From assembly GCA_052034005.1 (NCBI GenBank), contig JBPOJB010000012.1, positions 1 to 64,000 of the forward strand: a stretch of 64,000 nt of DNA. Reading direction: 5' to 3'. The first letter of the stretch is position 1, and each line of letters begins with the position of its first letter. Under the pieces are notes generated by a model. It saw nothing but the letters and a program-made list of their open reading frames with translations. It did no database searches and was not told the origin of the DNA. Shown here piece after piece: positions 25,301 through 33,136 of the stretch. A program made the translations under genes and the position numbers. The DNA comes from JAAYDI01 sp052034005 (GTDB taxonomy: Bacteria > Planctomycetota > Planctomycetia > Pirellulales > Pirellulaceae).

Positions 25301-25816
25301 GAGCCGGAGCGGGCGCTCGATTACTTCTGTGCGTTTACCGATACCGCCGGCGGTACGCTGAGCTGGGGAGAAGGGTACGCCAACGTCATCGCGGCCGGCG
25401 ATCAACCTCACTTCTGGGCCGACGGGCAGTGGCTGAACCTCTTCCGCCAACTGATGGTCTTTGAGGACGGACAGGACCTGTGGATCACCCCCGCGCTCTT
25501 CCGACGCTGGCACACCGACGGCCGGCACGTCCAGGCGGAGGGGCTGGCCACGCACTTCGGGCGACTTGATCTTGACATCAGGTCGGACGAGCAGGGTGAG
25601 AGGCTCGAATACCGGATCCGGATCACGCCGCAGGGGGACCAGAGCGCGCGCCCCTTGGACAAGCTGGTGCTCTACCCGCGGACGTGCGACGGCCGCCCGG
25701 TTCGCCGCGTACTGATCGACGGCCAGCCACACGCCGCCTTTACCCACGACACGGTCATCATTACCGCGCCGCCACGAGACCGCGCGATCCAGATCGTTGT
25801 CGAGGCCGGGCGCTGA
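22304..25816 (+). CDS. large secreted protein with (alpha/alpha)6-barrel glycosidase-like domain
   Basis: 1170 residues with a signal peptide (FRVLLPLLVAVACATSLTV, cut near AQAPD). The first 700 residues look like beta-rich substrate-binding modules, with repeated short strands and aromatic residues. Residues about 690-1080 read as a helical-toroid catalytic-like domain: FFYFDHAYRDQAYVVYALDL, GQNIWALVQHYKLSGDRDWL, YPYVRRGAMWLV, YMNGFAILGLREAADAARAL, YGFWAHNCLVWPC. Such D-x-x-Y-R-D and WAL-x-x-YK segments occur in GH15, GH63, GH78 and glycogen-debranching-like families. I cannot name the family or the catalytic acid. GGGGAG precedes the ATG. It is followed on the same strand by a beta-helix protein after 128 bases, so the two may be co-expressed. 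Confidence 0.7.
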   Translation: MRQLQLDAFRVLLPLLVAVACATSLTVAQAPDPIIPVTGPEEVIPGATTLDYTLIGREPMTSWLGSGQAEWREDAPNESWSVLVTGQQVGRAIDQPLYVTPATRLTWSWQKHTGRVIVLQVQLANRETGQTRYLGYAAGDWTEPASGDPTVEFFLSRDLPRTWTVCARNLYDDMHTLLGWTSAQITEVYLSPWDGEPGEFRAVEVSAVTDVDTQVARRQRELDGLTRVGTGAYVPLPITEYEDHRVDRFETSFEECAPGRNSAANEWTTFGVPGGLNFNAIGRDLHVRYPLNDLVFRLDSDGGEVKPDELPNFRLGLVAGNLPAVWGGWAHNGLLYKVSAMTVPSAEHGAFDLYKLEVQNLGTEPLTSELMAVLEGAPDMRLEGRTVRGLGDAPLLIADPPHQVELVYRDWGLCDKRAKGYATAPGPGRTEAAIGRYRLGLDGQPVIYRCRAAADTPYLVYLVSTPHIGGYLVERPQLPGDLVWQYQVEGSPTQTVDYVEYLRAQHQPITVRCEQARDVDGDGYIEIRAGVDAASRLRHTRLSAIYVFPADTVVTDDAAVFSGSLNDRCIWHIDVGATPEQGSTNQLYDKSDIGFARLRLHYSDPVPPGMTNTYWLKVPPIHRRDPVSMGYIGHAFRDVLPQEAVPPYAAERLAALEQCAPEQAEQQVHDYWRAFFAEAPRLELPDPVLRDVFLSRLATRAVLDVEITPDVVFNTCSPFFYFDHAYRDQAYVVYALDLAGMHDRAARLLRVYCMDVADVPPGPIAFDGRPLQLGMLPDGLWSTRPGQYDTQGQNIWALVQHYKLSGDRDWLSETAYPYVRRGAMWLVNSRHRHMTDVGDRDDLRYGLIEPGGMEVLEVGQGMHMFYMNGFAILGLREAADAARALGRSDDAELFLAEADDLQRCLLRAFQETFKRTGLYDGHLWFGIEPQGVGMYGFWAHNCLVWPCRSIDPHHPLLTATWRKMERMSNTWGGGLHSEGEGSFWPYIGADRAVSYLLRGEPERALDYFCAFTDTAGGTLSWGEGYANVIAAGDQPHFWADGQWLNLFRQLMVFEDGQDLWITPALFRRWHTDGRHVQAEGLATHFGRLDLDIRSDEQGERLEYRIRITPQGDQSARPLDKLVLYPRTCDGRPVRRVLIDGQPHAAFTHDTVIITAPPRDRAIQIVVEAGR

Positions 25817-25944
25817 ACCGCTCACACCGCAGCGGTGGCCCTCTGGTGGGCGCAGCGGATGACGCCACGTAGACTGGCGCGAAACCCGCCGAATGTGGTG
25901 ACGGCCGACTATTGCGCCGACTTAGCGTAGGGAGGGCCCAGGCT

Positions 25945-28314
25945 GTGCGTCTACGTATCTCAACGGGCTTCATGCTGCTGACTGGAGTATGGGTCACCGC
26001 CGCGGCAGGGCAGGAAATCGCCCGCTTGCCAGCGCCGGCCTGGCCGGAACTGGAGGCGGCGGCCAGCGCGGATCGGGCGACGCGCGCCGACGCGTTGCAG
26101 GCGGTTGCTCGGAACCTGTCCGCACCGGCGCATGTCCGCGCGCTAGCGCTGCTGGGCGCCGCCCAGTCGGCAGCCGCGCCCGACCAGTCCATGGCCTGGT
26201 GGCGGCAGCTGGCGGACGATCAGGGCGCGCCGAGCGGCCTGCGCGCGGAAGCGCAACAGCGGTTGCGCGCCGCCGAGCGGATTGCCGCTGGGCAGCCGCC
26301 CCACGACCCGGCCGACCATCGCGTGGCGCTGCCGGCGCTTCCGGCCCCGGGGCTGACCCTGCACGTCGCGCCCGACGGACGGGACGACGCAGCGGGTACG
26401 GCCGATGCGCCGCTGGCCTCGCTGGACGGCGCTCGGGACGCCGTGCGGCGCTGGCGGACGCAGCATCAGGGCGCGCTGCCGGACGGTGGGGTACACGTCG
26501 TGGTGCATGGTGGATCGTACTCCGTCACGGGGACGCTGAAACTGACGGCGGAGGATTCCGGGACCCCCGAAGCGCGCATCGTGTTCGCCGCAGCCGCCGG
26601 AGAGACTCCCATCTTCACCGGCGGCCGGGTGATCGACGCCTGGCGCCCGGTCTCGGACCCGGCCATTCGCGAGCTGCTGGCGCCCCAGGCGCGCGAGCGC
26701 GTACAGGAAGCGGACCTCACGACGCTGGGCCTGAGCGACTTTGGTGACGCGACGGACCTGCGGCGCGCTCCCGAGTTGTTCATCGATGGTCATCCGCAAC
26801 AACTCGCCCGCTGGCCGAACGAAGGCTTCGTCGCGACCGGCGAGGTGCTGGGGACCGACACGTTCACGGTCTGGGGGACGCGCACCGGCTGCCGTGACGG
26901 GAAGTTCCGTTATCTGGAGGAGCGGCCGAGCACATGGGTCGACGAACCCGACGTCCGGCTCTACGGCTACTGGTTCTGGGACTGGTACGAAGAGTTCCAG
27001 CGGGTGGCCGCCATCGACCCCGTGGCGCGGACATTCACCCTGGCGCCGCCCTATTCAAACTACGGCTACAGCGCCGGGCAGCGCTACCGCGCTGTCAATG
27101 TCCTGCGCGAACTGGATCAGCCGGGCGAGTGGTACCTGGACCGCCGCAGCGGCATGGTCTACTGGTTTCCACCCGACGGCGTAACGCCCAGCAATACGGT
27201 CGCGACCATGAGTGTCCTGGCGGAGCCGTTCCTGGACCTGGACAACGTGAGCCATGTCCTGTTGCGGGGCGTCACCATTGAGGCGGGCCGCGGGGATGGG
27301 ATCCACCTGCGAGGTGGTACGGCGTGCATCGTCGCGGGCTGCACGCTCCGGCAGCTGGGTGGCGACGCGATTGTCGTTCAGGGCGGCCGGCAGCACACCC
27401 TCTTCGGTTGCCGCATGTACACGCTCGGATGTGGCGGCATGCGTGTGGCCGGCGGCGACCGTGAGACGCTGACGCCGGGCGGCCACGTTGTCGAGAACTG
27501 CACCGTGGCGGACATTTCACGGCTCAAGCGCACCTATGCCCCGGCCGTCCACCTGGACGGCTGCGGCAACCGGATTGCGCACAACTGTTTTGAGCGGATT
27601 CCCTCCTCTGCGCTCCGCGTGGAAGGGAACGACCACATGATCGAGCTGAATGTGATCCGCCACGTCGTGCAGGAATCGGACGACCAGGGCGGCTTGGATA
27701 TGTACGGCAACCCGCTGTACCGCGGCGTGGTGGTCCGCTGGAACCGCTGGAGCGACATCACCGGAGGCACCGAGTGCGGGGCCGCCGGCGTGCGGCTGGA
27801 CGACATGATCTCCGGCGTGTTCGTGCACGGTAACCTGTTCGAACGCTGTGGCGCTGTGGCGTTCGGCGGCGTGCAGGTCCATGGAGGCAAAGACAACCTG
27901 ATCGACAACAACGTGTTTGTCGACTGCTTTGCGGGGTTGAGCTTCTCGCGGTGGGGCGACCGGCGTTGGCGCGAAGCGATCGCGCGGTTTCTGCCGCAGG
28001 CCGCCGCGGAGCCCTACCGCAGCCGCTATCCCGACCTGGCGAAGCTGGAGGTCGAGCCCGATGTGAACTGGGTGACCCGCAACGTGTTCGTGCGGTGTGG
28101 CACCCTGATGCTCCGGGACGCGGGTATCCAGCAGTGTGCGTTGAACACGGTTCTGTCCGACGAGCCGGCGGTGGAGAGCTGGCAGGACGCGGCGGCGATC
28201 GAAAGCGTTCCGCAGCTGGCCGCAATCCTGGTCGAGCCGATACCGGTGGATGAGATCGGCCCTTATGAACATCCGTGGCGAGCCCCAAGCCAAAAAGGGG
28301 TCAGGACTCATTAA
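25945..28314 (+). CDS. secreted right-handed parallel beta-helix protein
   Basis: About 789 residues from the GTG at 25945, which follows GGGAGGG; the frame is open to a TTG at 25912. A signal peptide (FMLLTGVWVTAAAG) is followed by an Ala-rich helical segment of about 100 residues. Then comes the planctomycete beta-helix opening LTLHVAPDGRDDAAGTADAP. From about 400 on there are many short rungs ending in N-x-F or N-x-I (HVLLRGVTIEAG, ACIVAGCTLRQLGG, HVVENCTVADIS, VHGNLFERCG, NLIDNNVFVDCFAG). Folds of this kind serve as polysaccharide lyases or glycan binders. The last residues, KGVRTH and the stop, are encoded inside the 24-bp repeat tag, so the native C-terminus may have been replaced. Confidence 0.82.
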   Translation: MRLRISTGFMLLTGVWVTAAAGQEIARLPAPAWPELEAAASADRATRADALQAVARNLSAPAHVRALALLGAAQSAAAPDQSMAWWRQLADDQGAPSGLRAEAQQRLRAAERIAAGQPPHDPADHRVALPALPAPGLTLHVAPDGRDDAAGTADAPLASLDGARDAVRRWRTQHQGALPDGGVHVVVHGGSYSVTGTLKLTAEDSGTPEARIVFAAAAGETPIFTGGRVIDAWRPVSDPAIRELLAPQARERVQEADLTTLGLSDFGDATDLRRAPELFIDGHPQQLARWPNEGFVATGEVLGTDTFTVWGTRTGCRDGKFRYLEERPSTWVDEPDVRLYGYWFWDWYEEFQRVAAIDPVARTFTLAPPYSNYGYSAGQRYRAVNVLRELDQPGEWYLDRRSGMVYWFPPDGVTPSNTVATMSVLAEPFLDLDNVSHVLLRGVTIEAGRGDGIHLRGGTACIVAGCTLRQLGGDAIVVQGGRQHTLFGCRMYTLGCGGMRVAGGDRETLTPGGHVVENCTVADISRLKRTYAPAVHLDGCGNRIAHNCFERIPSSALRVEGNDHMIELNVIRHVVQESDDQGGLDMYGNPLYRGVVVRWNRWSDITGGTECGAAGVRLDDMISGVFVHGNLFERCGAVAFGGVQVHGGKDNLIDNNVFVDCFAGLSFSRWGDRRWREAIARFLPQAAAEPYRSRYPDLAKLEVEPDVNWVTRNVFVRCGTLMLRDAGIQQCALNTVLSDEPAVESWQDAAAIESVPQLAAILVEPIPVDEIGPYEHPWRAPSQKGVRTH

Positions 28315-28316
28315 TT
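28293..28316 (+). repeat. dispersed 24-bp tag, copy 3
   Basis: Identical over 24 bases to the inverse of copy 2. It provides the stop codon TAA (28312-28314) of the beta-helix gene, so this gene ends inside the repeat. Confidence 0.75.
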
Positions 28317-28411
28317 CTGTCGCTCCCGATGGGGCGGCCTCAAGGTCCGGAAGTTCTCGCCGCCATCCGCCGCTGCCCCCCCATGCCCGTGCAGCGGAGC
28401 TCCACCCACCC

Positions 28412-29866
28412 TTATTCCCAGGACAGGGTGAGGTCTGCCTGGAGGAACGGGTCGGGCACCCGGTAGGGGTTGTAGAAGCGAACGGTCACGTGCGCCGTTC
28501 CCGGCGCGGCCGGCAGGGTTCCCCGCAGCTCGACCGTCCGCTGGTCGCCGGGCGCCAGCGCCTCGCCTTCGAATGTCCAGGCGGCGGGCAGGCCCAGGCG
28601 TGCGGCGTCGCCGTCCAGTTCCAGCCGGTGGCGCGCCGCGGCCACCCAAGGGCAGACGCCCTGGTTGGTGAAATGAACGCAGAGCACGAACGGCTGTCCG
28701 GCGTGCCGCGTATCGGCAGCCAGGTCGATTTGGCCCGCGAACTGCTTGACCGCCAGTTGGCCGTCGAGCCACTGGTCGTAGCCGGCCATCCACTCCTGAT
28801 ACGGGGCGGTCATCCAGCGGCAGTGGTCCAGCATCCCGCCCGGCGCGTCTTTCATCGCGGCCGCATAAGGCGCCGCCGCGTCGTATATTGCCTGGTAGTC
28901 CTCCAGCACCGCGGCGCGCACGTCGGCTGGCAGGCTCTCGCCGCGCTCGACCGCGGCGCGGTGGGCCAGCACCGCGTCGTAAATCTTGGCGAACCGGTCG
29001 AGCCGCTGCAGGTGGTATTCCATAAACGGGGCAAAGAGCTCCAGGTGACCCTGCCAACGGGAAAACGATTCGGACGGCGCCGGCGGCGCGGACGTGATCG
29101 CAGCCAGTGCCGACCTCAACTGCCGCGCACCGTCCATCCCCTGCTGAACCACCCGCTGTCGCTGTGCGGGACTCAGCTTCATCCAGTCCGCGGGAGGCAG
29201 GTACAGCGCGTTCAGGTCCCACAGCTCCTCATAGATGTCGTTCATCCGCACGAACGCCAGCGCTCGGTCGACGCCCAGTTCGCGACAGGCCCAGTCGTAC
29301 CGCAGCGTGTTGGGGGTCGCGGTCGGTTCCCAGCCGAAATACCCAATCGCTTCCCAGGGAAGTTCGCAGCCGACGTACGCGCCGCCGATCCAGAAACTCC
29401 CCCGGCCCCCCAGCAGTCGCCGCATCCGCGGCGACGGCGCCACGCGGAAATTGGCGTACAGGTTGTCCAGCCAGGTGTCGCCCATGGGGCCGACATGGCC
29501 GTAATCCCGCACCAGCACCGCACCCCCTGCGCCGTGACCGACGACGTACAGGTCAGCGGGCAAGTACGGATCTAACGCCGGATCGTACCAGTCGTGGTAT
29601 GGGTAGACCGCGACCGCACCCTGGTACCCATGCTCCCGGAGCCAGTCGTAGATCACCAGGTACTGTTCCCAGACCGCGTTCTTCGTGCGCGACGATTGGA
29701 CGTACTCCCGGCAGCGCTGGCACGTGCAGACTCCCCCGTTGTCATCCCGCACCAGGAACATTCCATCCAGAGGATACGTCTCGACCAGCTCCTGGAGGAA
29801 TGCCTGGACGTACTGGCGGTACTTCGGATGTGTGAAGCAGGGGATCTTGTCGCTGTCCGGAGACAT
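28412..29866 (-). CDS. glycoside hydrolase-like protein, C-terminal part after a frameshift
   Basis: 484 codons from the ATG at 29866, but this is not an independent gene. The same frame continues upstream as TFAAHYPEAMSPDSDKIPCF and joins the upstream partner (29742-31475) if one base is removed near 29893. It supplies the rest of a TIM barrel (LDGMFLVRDDNGGVCTCQRC with a Cys-x-Cys-x2-Cys, AVAVYPYHDWYDPALDPYL, LYVVGHGAGGA), a helical region (FSRWQGHLELFAPFMEYHLQ) and a final beta-sandwich (AGQPFVLCVHFTNQGVCPW). The layout matches GH20/GH67-related proteins with a DUF4838-like body. Whether the shift is real or a sequencing error cannot be told here. Confidence 0.78.
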   Translation of the reverse strand: MSPDSDKIPCFTHPKYRQYVQAFLQELVETYPLDGMFLVRDDNGGVCTCQRCREYVQSSRTKNAVWEQYLVIYDWLREHGYQGAVAVYPYHDWYDPALDPYLPADLYVVGHGAGGAVLVRDYGHVGPMGDTWLDNLYANFRVAPSPRMRRLLGGRGSFWIGGAYVGCELPWEAIGYFGWEPTATPNTLRYDWACRELGVDRALAFVRMNDIYEELWDLNALYLPPADWMKLSPAQRQRVVQQGMDGARQLRSALAAITSAPPAPSESFSRWQGHLELFAPFMEYHLQRLDRFAKIYDAVLAHRAAVERGESLPADVRAAVLEDYQAIYDAAAPYAAAMKDAPGGMLDHCRWMTAPYQEWMAGYDQWLDGQLAVKQFAGQIDLAADTRHAGQPFVLCVHFTNQGVCPWVAAARHRLELDGDAARLGLPAAWTFEGEALAPGDQRTVELRGTLPAAPGTAHVTVRFYNPYRVPDPFLQADLTLSWE

Positions 29867-31475
29867 CGCCTCGGGGTAGTGTGCGGCAAACGTCGTCGGA
29901 ACGCAGCTCCGGCATCAGCCGGTAGCTCACCGGCATCTTCCAGTTGGCCCACATGCCCATGCAGGCAAAGACGTTCATGCCCGAGTCGAGCAGATTGTCT
30001 AACACGCGATACCATTCGGGTTCCGTCCCATAGGGGAAGTCCACCTCGAAGTTGCCTCCGCCGAACCCGCCGCCGCGCAGGTCGACGACCGGGTTTCGCG
30101 CAGTCAGCGGGATCCCCCCTGCCCGGCCGTGGCGCTGCAGGTGCCGCGCGACGGCACGTGCCGCGCTGTAGAGGCCCAGGCGGGTGCGGGCGCGCACTGC
30201 GACGCCGCCATCGGCCAGGTCGATCGCGAAGCCATCGCCCGCGATGCCGCTCTCCGCGGCAGCGGAAATGAGCGACAGCCGTACTTCCATCCGGTCCGCC
30301 GCGCCGGCCATCGCGACATCCGCGGCTGCCAAGGCTTTGGTCAGCTCCGCTGCAACCGCGGGTGAGTCGGTCGTGTCGACCAGTTGCACCGCGTCGGGCA
30401 GCGGACCGGAGGTCAGCGGCTGGACGTCGATCACGAACCCTTCGTCGATCAGTTCCGCCAGATCCTCCGGGCGCGACAGGCTCTCACTGGTCAGCGGCGT
30501 GAGCCGACGGGCAAAGTGCCGCCCGTTGACGAACTCCTCGCCCAGCTCCAGCACCCCCGCAGCCGCCTGTTGGTGTACCTGTGCCATGCTCTTGACGGTG
30601 GCCGTGTAGTCGCGGAAACCGTAGAAGGCCCAACGATTCTCCAACGTCGGCAGCGGCTCATGCGACTGGCCGGCGAAGTCCAGCGTGTATTCGAGCGCAC
30701 ATTTGAGCCAGGGTGACGTTCCCTCCCACGGACGCTCTTGGCAGACGACGTCCAGCTGGCCGGACGCGTAGAGGCGGTAGGTCAGCGTCGCTGAAGGTCC
30801 CGCGGCGACGTCAAGGATGAAGCTCAGTTCGGTCAAGGCCGGCGTTGAACGTGCCTCGGCGAGCCGCACCGCAATCGGCGCGACGGCGTCTTTGTGGAGA
30901 TGGATGGCCGCCGTGGTGTAGCCGATCGACAGGTTTCCTTCCCAGGTGTACCCGGGATCAGCCAGACGCGCGGCCGTGACACTCAGCGGCCGCGCGAGCA
31001 GCGGGACACCCCCGGCCTCCCAGGACACGAGCGTGGCCGTCTGGGGGTCGATCACGACCCGACTTTCTCCGGCCGACGCCGTCAGCTTCCCCGCCTCGTG
31101 TTGCAGGGTGGACGCCGCCGGAGCGGCGCCCGGCACCACGCGAACATCGGCCGCCTGGCCGGGTGGAACTGCGCACGTGAACACCAGCAGGTCGTCCGCC
31201 CGCCCGCCGTGCGGCGCATCGTCTGAGGCCGTGGGCCCTGTCGCGCCGGAGCGCCGCAGCGCATGTGGCACGGTCTCTCCGTCACACTCCAGGTGTACCT
31301 GCGACCAGTCGACCTGACCCGGCGTCGCCAGACGCCCAATGGGGATTTCGACACTGATGGCAGCACCGGACCTGGTCGGGTTAATCACGTGCACCGCAGG
31401 GCCGGACCGATCGGTCGATGTGGCGGCCGCACACTGGACAGTCAGACTCCACAACAGCAGATGGTACATCCCCAT
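29742..31475 (-). CDS. glycoside hydrolase-like protein (GH20/alpha-glucuronidase type), N-terminal part before a frameshift
   Basis: The ATG at 31475 follows GAGGAG at good spacing, and the signal peptide MGMYHLLLWSLTVQCAAAT comes next; the frame is open to 31751 but upstream it only crosses a repeat. Residues about 20-330 are beta-rich. A domain like the N-terminal one of GH67/GH20 enzymes follows (VQLVDTTDSPAVAAELTKAL, GDGFAIDLADGGVAVRARTR then LGLYSAARAVARHL). It leads into a TIM barrel (NPVVDLRGGGFGGGNFEVDF, LLDSGMNVFACMGMWANWKM). After RLMPELRSD the frame loses protein character, and sense resumes one base over as TFAAHYPEAM, giving a single frameshift at about 29893. The joined protein would be about 1020 residues. 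Substrate unknown. Confidence 0.78.
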   Translation of the reverse strand: MGMYHLLLWSLTVQCAAATSTDRSGPAVHVINPTRSGAAISVEIPIGRLATPGQVDWSQVHLECDGETVPHALRRSGATGPTASDDAPHGGRADDLLVFTCAVPPGQAADVRVVPGAAPAASTLQHEAGKLTASAGESRVVIDPQTATLVSWEAGGVPLLARPLSVTAARLADPGYTWEGNLSIGYTTAAIHLHKDAVAPIAVRLAEARSTPALTELSFILDVAAGPSATLTYRLYASGQLDVVCQERPWEGTSPWLKCALEYTLDFAGQSHEPLPTLENRWAFYGFRDYTATVKSMAQVHQQAAAGVLELGEEFVNGRHFARRLTPLTSESLSRPEDLAELIDEGFVIDVQPLTSGPLPDAVQLVDTTDSPAVAAELTKALAAADVAMAGAADRMEVRLSLISAAAESGIAGDGFAIDLADGGVAVRARTRLGLYSAARAVARHLQRHGRAGGIPLTARNPVVDLRGGGFGGGNFEVDFPYGTEPEWYRVLDNLLDSGMNVFACMGMWANWKMPVSYRLMPELRSDDVCRTLPRGDVSGQRQDPLLHTSEVPPVRPGIPPGAGRDVSSGWNVPGAG

Positions 31476-31635
31476 CGGGGCACTCCTCAGGAGCTGAAGC
31501 ATCTTGGGGCGAGAATTGGTGCGTTCGTGTATGATTTCACCGGCATGGCCGTACGGCTGCTGTTTCACCCCGGCGCGTCGAGGATCAGCCCATGATACGC
31601 CGACCAGCATGCGCGATAAAGAGCCGCGTCGGTAG

Positions 31636-31691
31636 GTCGGATGAGCAGGGTCGCGTCCACCCACCAGACCTGAGTCCCAACGGGACGACCC
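31636..31691 (+). repeat. GTCCCAACGGGAC hairpin repeat, copy 2
   Basis: Matches 5632-5690 over about 55 bases (GGGTCGCGT-CACCCACCAGAC, AGTCCCAACGGGACG). It stands in the gap between the divergent GH20-like and GDPD genes, 38 bases left of the MITE. Confidence 0.65.
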
Positions 31692-31728
31692 GAAATGACC
31701 GTGCACGATTCGGCCATCATGGATGAGC

Positions 31729-31890
31729 ATGACGAAGCACGAAATACCCAAGCACGAAGGAATAACGAAGCCCGAAGCTCGAAGAGCTCATGCGGTCAAC
31801 CGAAGAAAACGCTCGTACGAACGTCCGGCGCGTCATTCGTGCTTCCTCATTCGAGCTTCCTTCGTGCTTGGGTATTTCGTCCTTCGTCAT
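31729..31890. mobile_element. MITE-like element with 34-bp terminal inverted repeats, complete copy
   Basis: 162 bases. The left end ATGACGAAGCACGAAATACC... (31729-31762) is repeated as reverse complement at 31857-31890 with 33 of 34 bases matching. There is no coding frame inside. A second, inverted and incomplete copy lies at 44815-44950. The intergenic stretch 31476-32125 otherwise holds the hairpin repeat to its left and, at about 32078-32115, a short run of GAAACTC(A/G)G-like direct repeats before the GDPD gene. Confidence 0.8.
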
Positions 31891-32125
31891 TCCGCAAGGA
31901 GGCGATGCCGAATCGCGCACGGAACTCCAACTGGCAGCACGCCGAGATCGGTTGGTATAGTGTGATAGCCTACACTGATGCGCAGGCGGTCGATTGACGC
32001 GGGCTAGGGGGTGCGCCCGTCGCGCGCTGGTGCGCTCGTTGCACACGGCCCGGCGACACCTCGCGATCATCGTGAACAAGAAACTCGGAAACTGGGAAAC
32101 TCAGAAACTCAGAAAGGCGGACACC

Positions 32126-32944
32126 ATGAAAGCCCGTACTGACGTTCTGTTGCTCGTGATGGTGCTGGGCACAGTGAGCATGAGTCGCGTGGCCTCTGCA
32201 CAGGAGAAAGGCCTCGTGTTCGCACATCGCGGCGGATCGTACGAATTCGACGAAAACACGCTGGACGCGTTTCGGTCGTGTTATGAGCTGGGGCTGCGCG
32301 GCTTCGAAACCGATGTGCGGATGACCCAGGACGGCGAGCTTGTCATCCTGCACGACGACAGTCTCGACCGCACTTACAACGCGACCGGCGCAGTGGAACA
32401 TAAGACGGCGGCCGAGCTGCGTACGATCGCCAGCAAGAAGACGGGCCAGCCTCTGTTGTCTCTGGAGGAGCTGCTGTCGTACTTCGATGACAAACCCGGT
32501 GTATACCTCGAGCTGGAGATGAAGACCAGCAACAAAGAGTTGTACCCGGACGCGCGTCTGGACGAGTACTGCCGCAAACTCCACGCGGCGGTCCGGGCCC
32601 ACAAGCCGCCGGAATCCTTCTACGTGTACACCTCGTTTGACGAACGGCCTCTGAAAGTGGTCAAAGCCCTGGATGGTGAGGCCGACCTGCTGCTCATCAC
32701 CGGCGGGCCGTGCTGCCCGGAGATCGTCGAGCGGGCGCAACAGCTCGGAGTCAAGCGGATCGGCTGCCACATGGAGGCGACATCACGGGCGGCGGTACGC
32801 GCGGCCCAGCAGGCCGGCCTGCTGGTGACCGGCTGGCCGGGCCACAGCCTGCAGGACTATTTCCTTGCCGTCGGGTTGGGAGTCGATGCGATTTGCAGCG
32901 ACATCCCCGTCGCCGTCCAGAATTGGCGCGCGAAGCACGAATAA
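32126..32944 (+). CDS. secreted glycerophosphodiester phosphodiesterase (GDPD)
   Basis: 272 residues with a signal peptide (LLLVMVLGTVSMSRVASA). The GDPD active site is complete: His34-Arg35 in VFAHRGGS, Glu43-Asn44-Thr45, Glu61 and Asp63 in FETDVRMT, and the second catalytic His76-Asp77 in LHDDSLDRT. KPGVYLELEMKTS continues the barrel. Predicted reaction: glycerophosphodiester to sn-glycerol 3-phosphate and alcohol, outside the cytoplasm. I chose the ATG at 32126 because AAAGGCGG precedes it and the signal peptide follows; the frame is open to 31994. Length is normal for short bacterial GDPDs. Confidence 0.92.
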   Translation: MKARTDVLLLVMVLGTVSMSRVASAQEKGLVFAHRGGSYEFDENTLDAFRSCYELGLRGFETDVRMTQDGELVILHDDSLDRTYNATGAVEHKTAAELRTIASKKTGQPLLSLEELLSYFDDKPGVYLELEMKTSNKELYPDARLDEYCRKLHAAVRAHKPPESFYVYTSFDERPLKVVKALDGEADLLLITGGPCCPEIVERAQQLGVKRIGCHMEATSRAAVRAAQQAGLLVTGWPGHSLQDYFLAVGLGVDAICSDIPVAVQNWRAKHE

Positions 32945-32990
32945 ATGCGGCCGGCGGAAGCTCTTCCCGGCTGGCGGCGTGTGGTGCTGA

Positions 32991-33107
32991 CGGCCTGATG
33001 GTGTCGGGTTCTGTCTCACGCTCGGGCTGGTCGTCGTACTGCTGCTGGCCGCGCGCATGCTCTGGTTCGTGTCGCGCCGCATCAGCCTGCTGCCGGGCGC
33101 AGGGTGA
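32991..33107 (+). pseudogene. possible C-terminal remnant with a single transmembrane segment
   Basis: A 38-codon frame between TGA stops reads into a strong membrane helix, LTLGLVVVLLLAARMLWF, then VSRRISLLPGAG and stop. There is no start codon or ribosome site in place. The pattern (helix followed by basic residues) is what the end of a single-pass membrane protein looks like. I cannot name the parent gene. Confidence 0.3.
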
Positions 33108-33136
33108 TCATCCGAGCGCAGGTTAGGCCGCGCGCG

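Noticed and set aside
23906..25825. 639-codon minus-strand frame opposite the large helical-barrel gene
   Set aside because: Antisense shadow; the plus frame has signal peptide, ribosome site and barrel motifs.
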